From Kyrpidia spormannii (lineage in GTDB: Bacteria > Bacillota > Bacilli > Kyrpidiales > Kyrpidiaceae), in contig NZ_CP024955.1 of assembly GCF_002804065.1 (NCBI RefSeq), positions 2,604,001-2,668,000 of the forward strand: a DNA stretch of 64,000 nucleotides, given 5' to 3'. The notes beneath the pieces are model-generated. The model was not told the origin of the DNA and searched no databases. It saw only the letters and a program-made list of their open reading frames with translations. The position numbers and the translations under genes are program-made. Shown here in pieces: positions 26,937-36,328 of this stretch (its first letter is position 1; every line of letters starts with the position of its first letter).

Positions 26937-27791
26937 TCACGGGAGGCACCGCAGCAAAGCCTTTCGGGTGTAGACCCGGCTCAGATGCCGGCGGTAATCC
27001 TCCGATGCAAAGAGATCTCCGGAAAAACTGCCCTCGGCATCAGCCCGTTCTGAGGCACGGCGCACCGCCTCCTCCCCGGCGGGCTGGCCGATCAAGGCTG
27101 CTTCCACCTCCCGGGCCCGGTACGGAGTATCCGCCACTCCGGTTATCCCTACCCGTGCATCGCGGATTATACCGTTCTCCACTCCGAGAACCGCTGCCAC
27201 CCCCGCCACCGCGTAGCCAGAGGCCGGGTGAGGATATTTTTCATACGCACCCTTCCAAGAACCTTGTGGGATTGGGAAAGCCACGGACACCACCACGTCG
27301 CTTGCCCCGAGAGACGTGAGCAGGGGGCCGAGAATAAAGTCCGCCACCGGCACCTCACTTGGCCCGCTAGGCCCCTCCACCGCCACCACCGCATCCAGGG
27401 CCAATGCCACCGCAGGCAGATCCGAGGCCGGATCGGCATGGGCGATGTTGCCCCCCACTGTGCCCCGGTTGCGCACCTGCAGATCTCCCACCTGCTTCGC
27501 TGCTTCGGCCAGCACTGGCAACTTGTCGCGAACGAGATCGCTCGATGCCACTTCGCCGTGGGTGGTCAGGGCGCCGACCACCACCCGATCCCCTTCCACC
27601 GATATGCCCCGAAGCTCAGAGATACCGCCGATATCGACCAGCACCCCGGGAGAGGTGAGCCGCAGTTTCAACAGCGGAATCAGGCTGTGCCCCCCGGAGA
27701 GGACCTTAGCCTCCCCTTGATGGGCTTCGAGCAATTGCACCGCCTCCTGAACCGATCGCGCCCGTTCGTACGCAAAAGCTGCTGGAATCAT
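26937..27791 (-). CDS. coxM: FAD-binding subunit of molybdenum hydroxylase (CoxM)
   Basis: A 284-residue protein with the CoxM/FAD_binding_5 fold: the first flavin motif is AKVLSGGHSLIPL (residues about 33-45), the second is TVGGNIAHADPASDLP near 112, and a CO-dehydrogenase C-terminal domain follows. It takes electrons from the iron-sulfur subunit. Its ATG overlaps the coxL stop by one base. Confidence 0.92.
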   Translation of the reverse strand: MIPAAFAYERARSVQEAVQLLEAHQGEAKVLSGGHSLIPLLKLRLTSPGVLVDIGGISELRGISVEGDRVVVGALTTHGEVASSDLVRDKLPVLAEAAKQVGDLQVRNRGTVGGNIAHADPASDLPAVALALDAVVAVEGPSGPSEVPVADFILGPLLTSLGASDVVVSVAFPIPQGSWKGAYEKYPHPASGYAVAGVAAVLGVENGIIRDARVGITGVADTPYRAREVEAALIGQPAGEEAVRRASERADAEGSFSGDLFASEDYRRHLSRVYTRKALLRCLP

Positions 27792-30133
27792 CAGGCTTCC
27801 CTCCCATGGATGACCTTCCAGATCTTCTCCGGCGTCAACGGCATCTCGAGGTCGGTGACTCCGAAAGGCGCCAGAGCATCGACCACCGCGTTGACCACGG
27901 CAGGCGTTGCGGCGATGGTACCCGTTTCTCCGATCCCTTTGACCCCGAGGGGATTGTGCGGAGCGGGCGTGACGGTGTGGGCGGTCTCAAAGGCCGGGAA
28001 GAATTTCGCTTTAGGCATTGCGTAGTCCATGAAAGAGCCCGTCACCAGCTGCCCCTGCTCGTCGTACACCGCCCCTTCCCACAGTGCCTGGCCCACTCCC
28101 TGCACGATCCCGCCATGCACCTGGCCTTCGACGATCATCGGATTGATCACCGGCCCGCAATCATCCACCGCCACGTAGCGGAGAATCTCGATCTTCCCCG
28201 TTTCCGGGTCCACTTCCACTACACAGGCGTGGGCGCCAAAGGGATAGCAGAAATTCACCGGATCATAAAACGCTTGGGCCTCAAGGCCCGGCTCCACTCC
28301 GGGCGGGAGGTTCCACGCCAAGTGGGCCTGAAGAACCACATCCTGGAATTTCGCCTGACGGCTGGGCACCCCTTTGACCTGAAAAGTTCCGTCGGCGAAT
28401 TCAACATCCTCTTCGGACACCTCGAGCATATGGGCAGCGATCTTCCTGGCCTTTTCCAGCACCCGATCGGCCGCCATGGCAATGGCACTGCCACCCACCG
28501 GCGTTGTCCGGGATCCGTAGGTTCCCCACCCCATGGAGATCCGATCGGTGTCGCCGTGAACCACCTCCACATCTTCCACCGGAATCCCGAACCGATCTGC
28601 CACAATCTGGGCGAAGGTGGTCTCTTCCCCTTGACCGTGGGGCGAGGCGCCGGTGAACACCGTCACTTTGCCGCCTGGGTGCACCCGCACCGTGGCGCTC
28701 TCCCACAGGCCGCCCTGGAATCCCACAGCACCGGCCACCTGTGAGGGCCCGAGTCCGCAAATCTCGACATAGGTCGACCACCCGATGCCGACGTACCGGC
28801 CCTGGGCGCGGAGCCTCTCTTGCTCCTTCCGGAACTCTTCGTAATTCAGCATATCCATGGCTTTTCGCAGGGTTCCCTCGTAGTTCCCGCTGTCATATTG
28901 CAGCCCCAGGGGCGTCGTGTAGGGAAACGCATCCGACGGAATGAAATTCTTCTCCCGAATCTCCACGGGATCTTTTCCGATCTCTTTGGCGAACAGATCG
29001 GCCATCCGCTCGATTACATACGTCGCCTCCGGTCGCCCTGCCCCACGGTACGCATCCGTCGGCGTGGTGTTCGTAAAGACCCCGAACACGTCGACATGCG
29101 CCTTGGGGATCCGGTATGGTCCCACCGTGATCAACCCGAAGAGGATCGTCGGCACCCCCGGCGCTGCCGTGGACAGGTAAGCCCCCATGTTGGCCACCAT
29201 GCGAATCCGAAGTCCCACCATGGTTCCATCCCGCTTGCCGGCCAACTCGGCGTAGATTACCTCATCCCGGCCATGGGTCGTAACGAGAAAATTCTCCCGG
29301 CGATCTTCGGTCCATTTCACCGGCCGCCCCAATTCCCGCGCGGCAAAACCCACTAAAGCCTCATCGGCATAACAGGCAATCTTACTGCCGAATCCCCCCC
29401 CTACATCCACCGCGACAACCCGGAGTTTATGTTCCGGAATCCCTAGAATATTCGACAAAAGAAAACGGTGAATGTGCGGGTTTTGGGAAGTGAGCCACAT
29501 GGTCATCTCACCGCTTCCGGCGTTGTATTGAGCCACCGCCGAACGCGGCTCCATAGCGTTCGGAATCAGCCGTTGTTGGCGAAACCGATGGCGCACCACC
29601 ACATCGGCCCCCTCGAATTCCGCCGCCGGATCTTCCCCGGCCTGCCAGTGGAACGCCACGTTCCCAGGCGCGTCGTCGTGCAACACTGGCGCCCCTTCTT
29701 CCATCGCCTTCTCCGCATCCACCACCGCCGGTAAAACCTCATAGTCGACCTCGATCAACTCCAGAGCATCCCGGGCCGCGTAGCGGCTCTCCGCCACCAC
29801 CATCGCCACGCCGTCCCCGACATAACGCACCTTTTCCACCGCCAGGGCCGGATGGGCCGTGGTCTTGATGTCCGAACCCGGGGGGAGCCACGCCGTGGGA
29901 ATCGGCGCCACTTTCCCGGCCACATCCTGGCCGGTGAACACCGCCACCACCCCGGGAGCCCTTTTGGCCTTCTCCACATCCAACCGGCGAATCCTCGCAT
30001 GGGCATGGGGGCTGCGCAAGATCGCCGCATACAACATACCGGGCAACTGTACGTCATCCGTGTACCGGCCGTTGCCGGTAATGAGCCTGGGATCTTCCCG
30101 CCGTTTGATGGCCGTGCCGAACACGCTTGCCAT
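27791..30133 (-). CDS. coxL: Molybdenum-binding subunit, form II CO dehydrogenase-like (CoxL)
   Basis: The 780-residue large subunit has an N-terminal a/b hammerhead domain (GNGRYTDD) and the molybdopterin domain with GGGFGSK near 246 and the catalytic-loop motif AYRGAGR near 361. It ends with the active-site glutamate motif GIGETGT near 755. AYRGAGR marks form II; true aerobic CO dehydrogenases of form I have AYRCSFR with the copper-binding Cys. The enzyme may oxidise CO slowly or act on another substrate such as an aldehyde or N-heterocycle. Confidence 0.92.
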   Translation of the reverse strand: MASVFGTAIKRREDPRLITGNGRYTDDVQLPGMLYAAILRSPHAHARIRRLDVEKAKRAPGVVAVFTGQDVAGKVAPIPTAWLPPGSDIKTTAHPALAVEKVRYVGDGVAMVVAESRYAARDALELIEVDYEVLPAVVDAEKAMEEGAPVLHDDAPGNVAFHWQAGEDPAAEFEGADVVVRHRFRQQRLIPNAMEPRSAVAQYNAGSGEMTMWLTSQNPHIHRFLLSNILGIPEHKLRVVAVDVGGGFGSKIACYADEALVGFAARELGRPVKWTEDRRENFLVTTHGRDEVIYAELAGKRDGTMVGLRIRMVANMGAYLSTAAPGVPTILFGLITVGPYRIPKAHVDVFGVFTNTTPTDAYRGAGRPEATYVIERMADLFAKEIGKDPVEIREKNFIPSDAFPYTTPLGLQYDSGNYEGTLRKAMDMLNYEEFRKEQERLRAQGRYVGIGWSTYVEICGLGPSQVAGAVGFQGGLWESATVRVHPGGKVTVFTGASPHGQGEETTFAQIVADRFGIPVEDVEVVHGDTDRISMGWGTYGSRTTPVGGSAIAMAADRVLEKARKIAAHMLEVSEEDVEFADGTFQVKGVPSRQAKFQDVVLQAHLAWNLPPGVEPGLEAQAFYDPVNFCYPFGAHACVVEVDPETGKIEILRYVAVDDCGPVINPMIVEGQVHGGIVQGVGQALWEGAVYDEQGQLVTGSFMDYAMPKAKFFPAFETAHTVTPAPHNPLGVKGIGETGTIAATPAVVNAVVDALAPFGVTDLEMPLTPEKIWKVIHGREA

Positions 30134-30148
30134 AGGCTCTTCCCCTCC

Positions 30149-30628
30149 TTAACCCCGCATCCGCTCAGCGGCATATTTGACCGCGCGGACGATGTTCTCG
30201 TACCCCGTGCACCGACAGATGACCCCTTCCAGACCTTCGCGAATCTCCTCATCGGTGGGGTTGGGGTTTTGCCTCAGGATCTCCACCGCCGTCATCATGG
30301 CCCCGGGCGTGCAATACCCGCACTGGAGACCGTGCTTTTCCCAAAACCCTTCCTGCACCGGGTGAAGCTGACCGTTCTGGGCCAAGCCTTCCACCGTCGT
30401 GATCTCGTGCCCATCCGCCTGGACTGCCAGCACCGTGCAGGACTTGACCGCTCGGCCATCCATCAGCACCGTGCACGCCCCGCATTGGCTGGTATCGCAT
30501 CCGATGTGAGTTCCCGTCAGCCCCAACACATCCCGGAGAAGATGCACCAACAACAACCGGGGCTCCACTTCCGCCGTCCGTTCCACGCCATTGACCTTGA
30601 CAGTCACCACCGTTTTCGTCGCCGCCAT
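30149..30628 (-). CDS. coxS: Two [2Fe-2S] iron-sulfur subunit (CoxS)
   Basis: This 159-residue subunit has the plant-type ferredoxin cluster (C44, C49, C52, C64) followed by the helical [2Fe-2S] domain (C103, C106, C138, C140), the standard layout of molybdenum hydroxylase small subunits. It carries electrons from molybdopterin to FAD. It lies between coxG and coxL with short gaps. Confidence 0.95.
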   Translation of the reverse strand: MAATKTVVTVKVNGVERTAEVEPRLLLVHLLRDVLGLTGTHIGCDTSQCGACTVLMDGRAVKSCTVLAVQADGHEITTVEGLAQNGQLHPVQEGFWEKHGLQCGYCTPGAMMTAVEILRQNPNPTDEEIREGLEGVICRCTGYENIVRAVKYAAERMRG

Positions 30629-30657
30629 CCCGGCCCCTCCTCACATCGTTGATGATT

Positions 30658-31104
30658 CTACGACTTTGCCCGCTTCATCTCCTGTTCGACACCTTTAAAA
30701 AATTGCCCCAGCAACAACTTGGCCACCCCACCCATGATGCGCTGGCCCACCGAGGCCATGATTCCGGTCACATGGGCATCGGCGGAGCACGTCAGGACGG
30801 TTTTCCCCTCCTGTTCCTCCAGGCGGATCTGGGCCACGGCATCGATTTCCCCCGGCTTCCCGCTCCCTTTGAGATGCAGCTTGTACTCTTTCGGCGGATC
30901 GGGATCCAGGACCTCCACCTCTCCGGTGAACGTGCCTTTGACAGGCCCCACGTCGAGCCCCAACTCCGAGGTGTACTTCCCCTCTCCCACTTCCTCCAGG
31001 CGTTTGCATCCTGGGAGCCGACGCTTCAGCACATCTGGATCGTTCAGAATCGGCCACAACTCCTCCGGCGTTGTTTCGTATGTATACCGGTATTCGACGC
31101 GCAA
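30658..31104 (-). CDS. coxG: CoxG-like SRPBCC protein
   Basis: A 148-residue START/SRPBCC-fold protein (ETTPEELWPILNDPDVLKRRLPGCKRLE start, then VGQRIMGGVAKLLLGQFF at the end), typical of CoxG. Homologues help anchor CO dehydrogenase to the membrane. The short hydrophobic C-terminal helix here could do this, but it lacks the long tail of Oligotropha CoxG. The TTG at 31104 follows AGGGGGAG at seven bases. It is the first gene of the cox cluster. Confidence 0.85.
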   Translation of the reverse strand: MRVEYRYTYETTPEELWPILNDPDVLKRRLPGCKRLEEVGEGKYTSELGLDVGPVKGTFTGEVEVLDPDPPKEYKLHLKGSGKPGEIDAVAQIRLEEQEGKTVLTCSADAHVTGIMASVGQRIMGGVAKLLLGQFFKGVEQEMKRAKS

Positions 31105-31173
31105 GAGCCCGCTCCCCCTTTGCCGGATTGATCGAACTCAAGATGCCAGACATTACTACATAATCAAATTACC

Positions 31174-31187
31174 AGATTTCGAGATCT
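31174..31187. promoter_or_regulatory. Operator-like palindrome upstream of coxG
   Basis: AGATTTCGAGATCT is a 14-bp near-palindrome (one mismatched pair) centred on TCGA, 70 bases upstream of coxG in an AT-rich stretch unlike its surroundings. TTACCAG next to it (31169-31175) resembles the arms of the coxD inverted repeat. The coxG promoter itself could not be assigned with confidence. Confidence 0.35.
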
Positions 31188-31276
31188 AATTCAAGTAGAC
31201 AAGTAATATTGCACATTAGAACAACCTCAATCGGACGCCGACGAGGTCACCCCGGACGTCGTCCTTTTTCCCGCCA

Positions 31277-31306
31277 TTGGACTTGCCCCGGGTACCATGG
31301 TAAAAT
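31277..31306 (+). promoter_or_regulatory. Promoter of the arginase-fold gene
   Basis: TTGGAC (31277-31282) and TAAAAT (31301-31306) are 18 bases apart, and TGG directly before the -10 gives an extended -10 element. The predicted start is about 30 bases before the coding sequence. Confidence 0.55.
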
Positions 31307-31341
31307 TTTTGTAAAATCTCACGGCTAGGATGTGACCGCGG

Positions 31342-32178
31342 ATGTCCCCAGGACCAACCGCATCACCTCGGCGCCCCGCGATTTTGCTCGATTTCGATGC
31401 GGCTTTCGAAATTCAACCCCGGCTGCGCCAGGCGGTGGATCAGGTGGTCCCCTTGCCCTCGCCGCCGAAATGGCTGTGCCCACCCGACCGCGGGCGGGCG
31501 CTGGAACGAAATCTGTCCCATCTACCCCCCGGGAGACTGACCTTCATCGGGAGTGGCGATTACCACTACCTGACGAACTTTTTCCTCCGTCAAATTTCCC
31601 GGCCCTTCACATTAGTTTTGATCGATCACCACGATGACGCCGCCGACGCGACAAACGAGTGGCTGACCTGTGGAAACTGGGTCCGCTTCACCGAACGGCA
31701 CCGGTCCTTGAAGCGGATCGTCTACATCGACGGCGCAGGCCTGTCGATCGCAGAACCCAGTCCAAAGAGGTTCCTGTGGACAAAGATACCACTGTCCCAC
31801 CCCCTCACCGGCAACCCAGCCCCCCTTCTGGCCCAGATCCCAACTGCAGGCGTGTATGTCAGCATCGATAAAGATGTCCTCGACACCGGGGCGGCCCATA
31901 CCAATTGGGACCAAGGTGGGCTGGACGCCCAATCGCTGATTCACCTGTTTGAAACTGTTGCCCTCCGGCGCTCCGTCATAGGGGCCGATGTGTGCGGCGA
32001 GTTGTCCCCGGCCCTCCCCGGCCTCCCCACCCGACAAGAGGAGGAGGCCGCGCAAAAAAACGAGTCGGTCAACCTCGCCCTCCTCAATGTGTGGCGCCGC
32101 ATCACCGTCCGCCCGGCGTTACCGCGCCCGGCGGGGTCCCCTTCACCTCGCCGTTTTCTCCCCGGCGCCGGTTTATGA
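31342..32178 (+). CDS. Arginase/ureohydrolase-fold protein of unknown substrate
   Basis: This 278-residue protein keeps three ureohydrolase metal motifs in order: GSGDYH near residue 72 (GGDHS position), LIDHHDD near 94 (DAHxD position) and SIDKDVLD near 174 (SxDxDxxDP position). These ligands would bind a binuclear manganese or zinc site. Arginases, agmatinases and formiminoglutamases share the fold, but the substrate-recognition residues are not clear, so the reaction is not assigned. The last 40 residues are a polar, Pro/Arg-rich tail. It is isolated between the cox cluster and the ClC channel. Confidence 0.7.
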   Translation: MSPGPTASPRRPAILLDFDAAFEIQPRLRQAVDQVVPLPSPPKWLCPPDRGRALERNLSHLPPGRLTFIGSGDYHYLTNFFLRQISRPFTLVLIDHHDDAADATNEWLTCGNWVRFTERHRSLKRIVYIDGAGLSIAEPSPKRFLWTKIPLSHPLTGNPAPLLAQIPTAGVYVSIDKDVLDTGAAHTNWDQGGLDAQSLIHLFETVALRRSVIGADVCGELSPALPGLPTRQEEEAAQKNESVNLALLNVWRRITVRPALPRPAGSPSPRRFLPGAGL

Positions 32179-32374
32179 TATGCGATCGGCCGGTCGTTTA
32201 AGACCTCCCTCCCAGACCCCGGCGCTCGCCGCATTGACGGGGAGGATTGTGCGCTGGAATGCGACTCACCACCGCGCTGAAGAAAAAAGATCCCGACAAG
32301 ATGAGGAGAAACGCCCGGATGGTATCGCTCATGAACAACCCCCTCGAGCCGCGGTCGGCCTCTCCCGGCCCTCT

Positions 32375-34129
32375 TTAGTCAAGGCTCCTGTAGGCGCGAA
32401 CAATGTCAGAACTGCCGATCACGCCCACCGGCTCATCGCGACGACATACGAGCAGATAAGTGACTCCGAGGGCTTTCATTTTGGTGGCAGCCGCTGCGAG
32501 GGTTTCCTGTTCATCGATTCGGTGCACCGTTTTTGGCAACAGGACGACCACAGGTTCAAGAAACCGCCGCTGATTGAGCGCTTCCAATACCTGAGCCCGG
32601 GCCACGGATCCGATAAGACTCCCGGACGCGTCCCGCACCCACGCGAACCATTCCCGAGATCCCGCAAACTGTTCCCACGCCTCGGCGATGGTGAGATCGC
32701 CGGGAAGTGTGAGGTGGTTTTGCGGCAGCGCTTCCCCCACACACACAGCTTTCAACCGATCCGGGTGCCGCAGGCGCATGATGTCCAACCCTCGGCGCAC
32801 CAGCTTCAAGGTATAGATGGACTCCCTGGACAACAGGCCGGTGATGGTGGCAGCCAGCACCGAGGAGATCATCAGGGGGAGGATCAAATTGTAATCACCC
32901 GTCATTTCAAACAACATCATAATCGCCGTGACCGGAGCCCGGGCGCTGCCAGCGAATACCCCGGCCATGGCCATCGCCGCCAATGCACCAGGACTAATCC
33001 CACTATTCGGAAAGAGGGCGGAAAAAAGAACCCCCGCGGCACCGCCCAGCATTGCTCCCTGGTACAAACCGGGGGAAAACACCCCGCCGGAACCTCCGGC
33101 GGCGATGGTGATCGATGTCGCCAAGAGCTTAAGGATCAACAGGATCAACAAGAGGTGCAAAGGCAACTGATCCGTGAGCGCGAGATTCACCCATTCATAG
33201 CCGACACCAAAAATTTGTGGAAACCGGATTCCGATGGCCCCGATCAACGCACCGCCCACAAGCGCTTTCCCCCAGAACGGCCACGAACGGTCATCAAACC
33301 AATCCTCGATCCGATACAACACCCGGATATACGCATACCCCCAAAACCCGGCGAGTAGGCCGATGATCACGTAAACCCAATATACGGAAAAATGCCCAAC
33401 TTGATAGAGGGGCATGGGAAAGGAGGGATGATCCCCGAGATACGTGCGCCCAATGGCGGCGCTCACCACGCTGGCGATGACGATGGCGGCAAAATTTTGG
33501 AGGGCAAAACTGCCCAATATGACCTCGGTGGCGAACATAACCCCGCCAACGGGGGCATTGAACGTCGCCGCAATGCCGGCGCCCGCGCCGCAGGCCACCA
33601 GGAGCCGCAGATACCGCTCGGGCAGGCCGAGAAGTTGGCCAAAGGTCGAACCGAAGGCCGAGCCGATTTGGACAATCGGCCCCTCCCGGCCCACCGAGCC
33701 CCCGGACCCAATGCACAGCGCCGATGCCACGGCTTTGACAAGAACCACCCGGGGTCGAATTTTGCCTCCCCGTTCCGCGATGGCCGCCATGACTTCCGGA
33801 ACGCCGTGTCCTTTGGCCTCGGGTGCAAAAAATTTCACGATCGCGCTCACAAACACCAGTCCGATAACGGGAAAGAAGAAAACCTCCGGGCCCCCTAGCC
33901 ATGCGAGCCAACGACGGCCATCTTCAAAAAACAGTCGAGTAAACCCATCGATCAGCATCCGAAAACCGACCGCTCCATACCCTCCAACGGTGCCGATGAT
34001 CACTGCGTACAAGAGCAAAACGATAGGCTCCGGCAGGACCTGAATCAGCCACGGATGAAAGCTTCCTGCTCGATGGCGCAGATTCCCCCACGAACTTATG
34101 ACAACACCTGAACTCCTCTCCTTCTCCAT
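32375..34129 (-). CDS. ClC family chloride channel/antiporter with CBS domains
   Basis: The 584-residue protein has a ClC membrane domain of about 430 residues. Its selectivity-filter motifs are GSGGSVGREGP near 142 (GSGIP/GREGP positions) and GVFSPGLYQGA near 335. Two CBS domains follow near residues 455-580. It should move chloride, alone or in exchange for protons, under control of cytosolic nucleotides. GGS replaces GIP in the first filter motif, so anion selectivity may differ from E. coli ClcA. Confidence 0.9.
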   Translation of the reverse strand: MEKERSSGVVISSWGNLRHRAGSFHPWLIQVLPEPIVLLLYAVIIGTVGGYGAVGFRMLIDGFTRLFFEDGRRWLAWLGGPEVFFFPVIGLVFVSAIVKFFAPEAKGHGVPEVMAAIAERGGKIRPRVVLVKAVASALCIGSGGSVGREGPIVQIGSAFGSTFGQLLGLPERYLRLLVACGAGAGIAATFNAPVGGVMFATEVILGSFALQNFAAIVIASVVSAAIGRTYLGDHPSFPMPLYQVGHFSVYWVYVIIGLLAGFWGYAYIRVLYRIEDWFDDRSWPFWGKALVGGALIGAIGIRFPQIFGVGYEWVNLALTDQLPLHLLLILLILKLLATSITIAAGGSGGVFSPGLYQGAMLGGAAGVLFSALFPNSGISPGALAAMAMAGVFAGSARAPVTAIMMLFEMTGDYNLILPLMISSVLAATITGLLSRESIYTLKLVRRGLDIMRLRHPDRLKAVCVGEALPQNHLTLPGDLTIAEAWEQFAGSREWFAWVRDASGSLIGSVARAQVLEALNQRRFLEPVVVLLPKTVHRIDEQETLAAAATKMKALGVTYLLVCRRDEPVGVIGSSDIVRAYRSLD

Positions 34130-34318
34130 AACCTATTCCCCCCACTTCAAGCCCTTATCCTCTCCCGCCAATTCGCCGCCGTTGCAAAAAGCCTCGTTTC
34201 TCCATTATGATCGTGCTGGCCTTTTGAGCACGGCCGCGCGGCCCACCCCGCCGCAGGGGCTCCCCAACGGGTTTCGCAGTTCACCAGTCGCCAATTCTGC
34301 ACTTTTGGAGGTCATACC

Positions 34319-35479
34319 ATGAAATGGACCGCCCTGTTGATTGTGGCGGCTTCCGTGTTCCTTGACACTGTGGTCTACGGGGCCATCGTCCCCATCGTGC
34401 CCCTGTACCTGGCCGAAATCGGCGCCCCGGGTTGGGCTCTGGGGGCTGTGTTCGCCACCTATTCCGCCGGGCTGCTGGCCGGCGGAGTGCCCTTCGGCCT
34501 TCTCGCCGACCGTTGGGGGCGGCGCCCGGTGCTCCTCCTCGGCCTCGCCGGACTCGTGGTCACCACCCTGGCCTTCGCCTGGAGCGCCTCGGTGTGGCCG
34601 CTGATCCTCAGCCGCCTCCTTCAAGGACTGGCTGCGGCGGCGATCTGGAGCGCGGGCCCGGCTCTGGTGACCGATGTGGCACCCCCGGAGTGGCGGGGGC
34701 GGTACCTCTCCCTCGCCATGATGGGGACGAACCTCGGCACCATCGTCGGCCCGGTCTTCGGGGGCACCGTGGCCGGCTGGTTTGGCCGTTCCGCCCCTTT
34801 TTACGTCATTGCCGCCGCGGCGGCCGTCCTCTTTTTCGCCGTCTTCGCCCTGCCAAAGGGTAAAGGGATCGCCCGGGAAGAGGCGCCGCCCACCCGGGTG
34901 GTCCTGAGTGTTCCCGAAATCCGCCTGGGAGCCGTTATCATCACCGTGGCCGCCTTCGGTTACGGCATTCTGGAACCGCTGTTGCCCGGGGATCTCCACG
35001 CCCGTTTCGGGCTCGACATGGCCGGGGTGGGAATCGTCTTCGGGATCATGAGCGCCGTGTACACCGCTGTACAACCCGTCCTGGGGTGGCTGGCCGACCG
35101 CCGGAACCACCGGGCCATGATCCTGACCGGCGCCCTGTTTGCCGCCGTTCTCGCTCCCACCGTCGCCCTCGCCCCCACGGTATCCGCCACTGTGGCCGCA
35201 CTCACCATCTTCAGCATCGCCGGGGGCATCCTGATGATCCCCTGCATGCCCATGATGACCGCCGCGGCCGACCGCACTTTTGGCTCCGGCGGATACGGGG
35301 TGGCCTTCGGCATCGTGAACACCGCCTACTCCCTGGGCCTGGCCGTGGGCCCGCCCGCGGCCACCGCCTTGGCGGACAACCTGGGATTGCTGGCCGTGAT
35401 GATCGCCTACAGCCTCGTCCTGCTCCTGGCTGCCGCGGCGGTGCTCCGGAACTTCACCCGGCGGACAGCCGCACACTGA
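34319..35479 (+). CDS. MFS transporter, DHA1 (drug:H+) type
   Basis: A 386-residue, 12-helix protein with motif A GLLADRWGRRPVLL between helices 2 and 3, and LSRLLQGLAAAAIW in helix 4, the pattern of TetA/Bmr-type drug or metabolite exporters. Substrate unknown. The ATG follows TTGGAGG at the right distance. It is very GC-rich at third codon positions compared with its neighbours. Confidence 0.85.
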   Translation: MKWTALLIVAASVFLDTVVYGAIVPIVPLYLAEIGAPGWALGAVFATYSAGLLAGGVPFGLLADRWGRRPVLLLGLAGLVVTTLAFAWSASVWPLILSRLLQGLAAAAIWSAGPALVTDVAPPEWRGRYLSLAMMGTNLGTIVGPVFGGTVAGWFGRSAPFYVIAAAAAVLFFAVFALPKGKGIAREEAPPTRVVLSVPEIRLGAVIITVAAFGYGILEPLLPGDLHARFGLDMAGVGIVFGIMSAVYTAVQPVLGWLADRRNHRAMILTGALFAAVLAPTVALAPTVSATVAALTIFSIAGGILMIPCMPMMTAAADRTFGSGGYGVAFGIVNTAYSLGLAVGPPAATALADNLGLLAVMIAYSLVLLLAAAAVLRNFTRRTAAH

Positions 35480-35545
35480 CCGTTGCGATCCCCGGGGACG
35501 GGGCCCTCCGGAACGCAGCACCGTTTCGAACCCCAGCCCCCCTCC

Positions 35546-36262
35546 CTACCCGGGCCGCCAGGGCGTCCAACCTTTCAACCACATCCCCTTGGGCCCGATG
35601 TCGCTCCAGATCGCCCACACCTCCACCCCGGCCCTCGCGGCGTCCCCCAGCGCCTCGGCAAAATCGGGATCGATCGCCCGATGAGGGGCAAAAACGGCCG
35701 CATCCTCCCGCAACACCACAAACAACACCCACCCCCGCCCATCCCCGCAGCGTTGAAACTCCGCCAGTTCGCGAAGGTGCCGGGCTCCCCGGACCGTGGG
35801 GGCATCCGGAAACCGCGCCACCCCATCCTCGGCGTCATTCACCGACTTCACTTCAATCAAATGCTGGATGCCTTCCTCATCGATCACCTCAAAATCAAAC
35901 CGTCCATGCCCCCATCGAGGTTCAGAATGCCACTCTCGGATTCGACCGGCCGGCAGCCCGGGCAGTCCCTCCCGGTCCAGCATTTGCTTGATCATCCGAT
36001 TGGCCACCAGGGAGTCGATGACCACCCAGTGCCCCCCCGGCCGGGTCATGAACAGGCGATAAGGCAGCTTTCGCCCGGCGCCGGGCGTCGGCGCCAGAAA
36101 ACACGGCATTCCCGGGTCAACCGCGGTGGTCAACCGGCCGGGGCTCGGCACGTGCACCCGGACCGTCTCCCCCTCCACCTCGGCTTCCGCTTCAAAGCGA
36201 TTTAATCGACGTAAAAATACCCCCTCCACCAGCGGGGGAAATTCAATGCCCGTCCCTTGCAT
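35546..36262 (-). CDS. sfsA: SfsA family DNA/RNA nuclease-like protein
   Basis: A 238-residue protein with the SfsA layout: N-terminal OB-like domain with VHVPSPGRL, then a restriction-endonuclease-like core with FDFEVIDEEGIQHLIEVKSV, where the Asp and E-x-K form the metal site, and a C-terminal RAGVEVWA segment. SfsA was first described as a sugar-fermentation stimulation protein and has nuclease activity in vitro. It is divergent from recJ. Confidence 0.88.
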   Translation of the reverse strand: MQGTGIEFPPLVEGVFLRRLNRFEAEAEVEGETVRVHVPSPGRLTTAVDPGMPCFLAPTPGAGRKLPYRLFMTRPGGHWVVIDSLVANRMIKQMLDREGLPGLPAGRIREWHSEPRWGHGRFDFEVIDEEGIQHLIEVKSVNDAEDGVARFPDAPTVRGARHLRELAEFQRCGDGRGWVLFVVLREDAAVFAPHRAIDPDFAEALGDAARAGVEVWAIWSDIGPKGMWLKGWTPWRPG

Positions 36263-36328
36263 GATGTGCTCAAATCCTTTACCGTAGGTTTGGAATCTCG
36301 ATAGGCTCGCAGAGAGAAGGGGTTGACA

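Noticed and set aside
32259-32378. A 39-codon plus-strand reading frame (MRLTTALKKKDPDKMRRNAR start) between the arginase-fold gene and the ClC channel
   Set aside because: Ribosome-binding site spacing is poor, its end overlaps the ClC stop, and I recognise no family.
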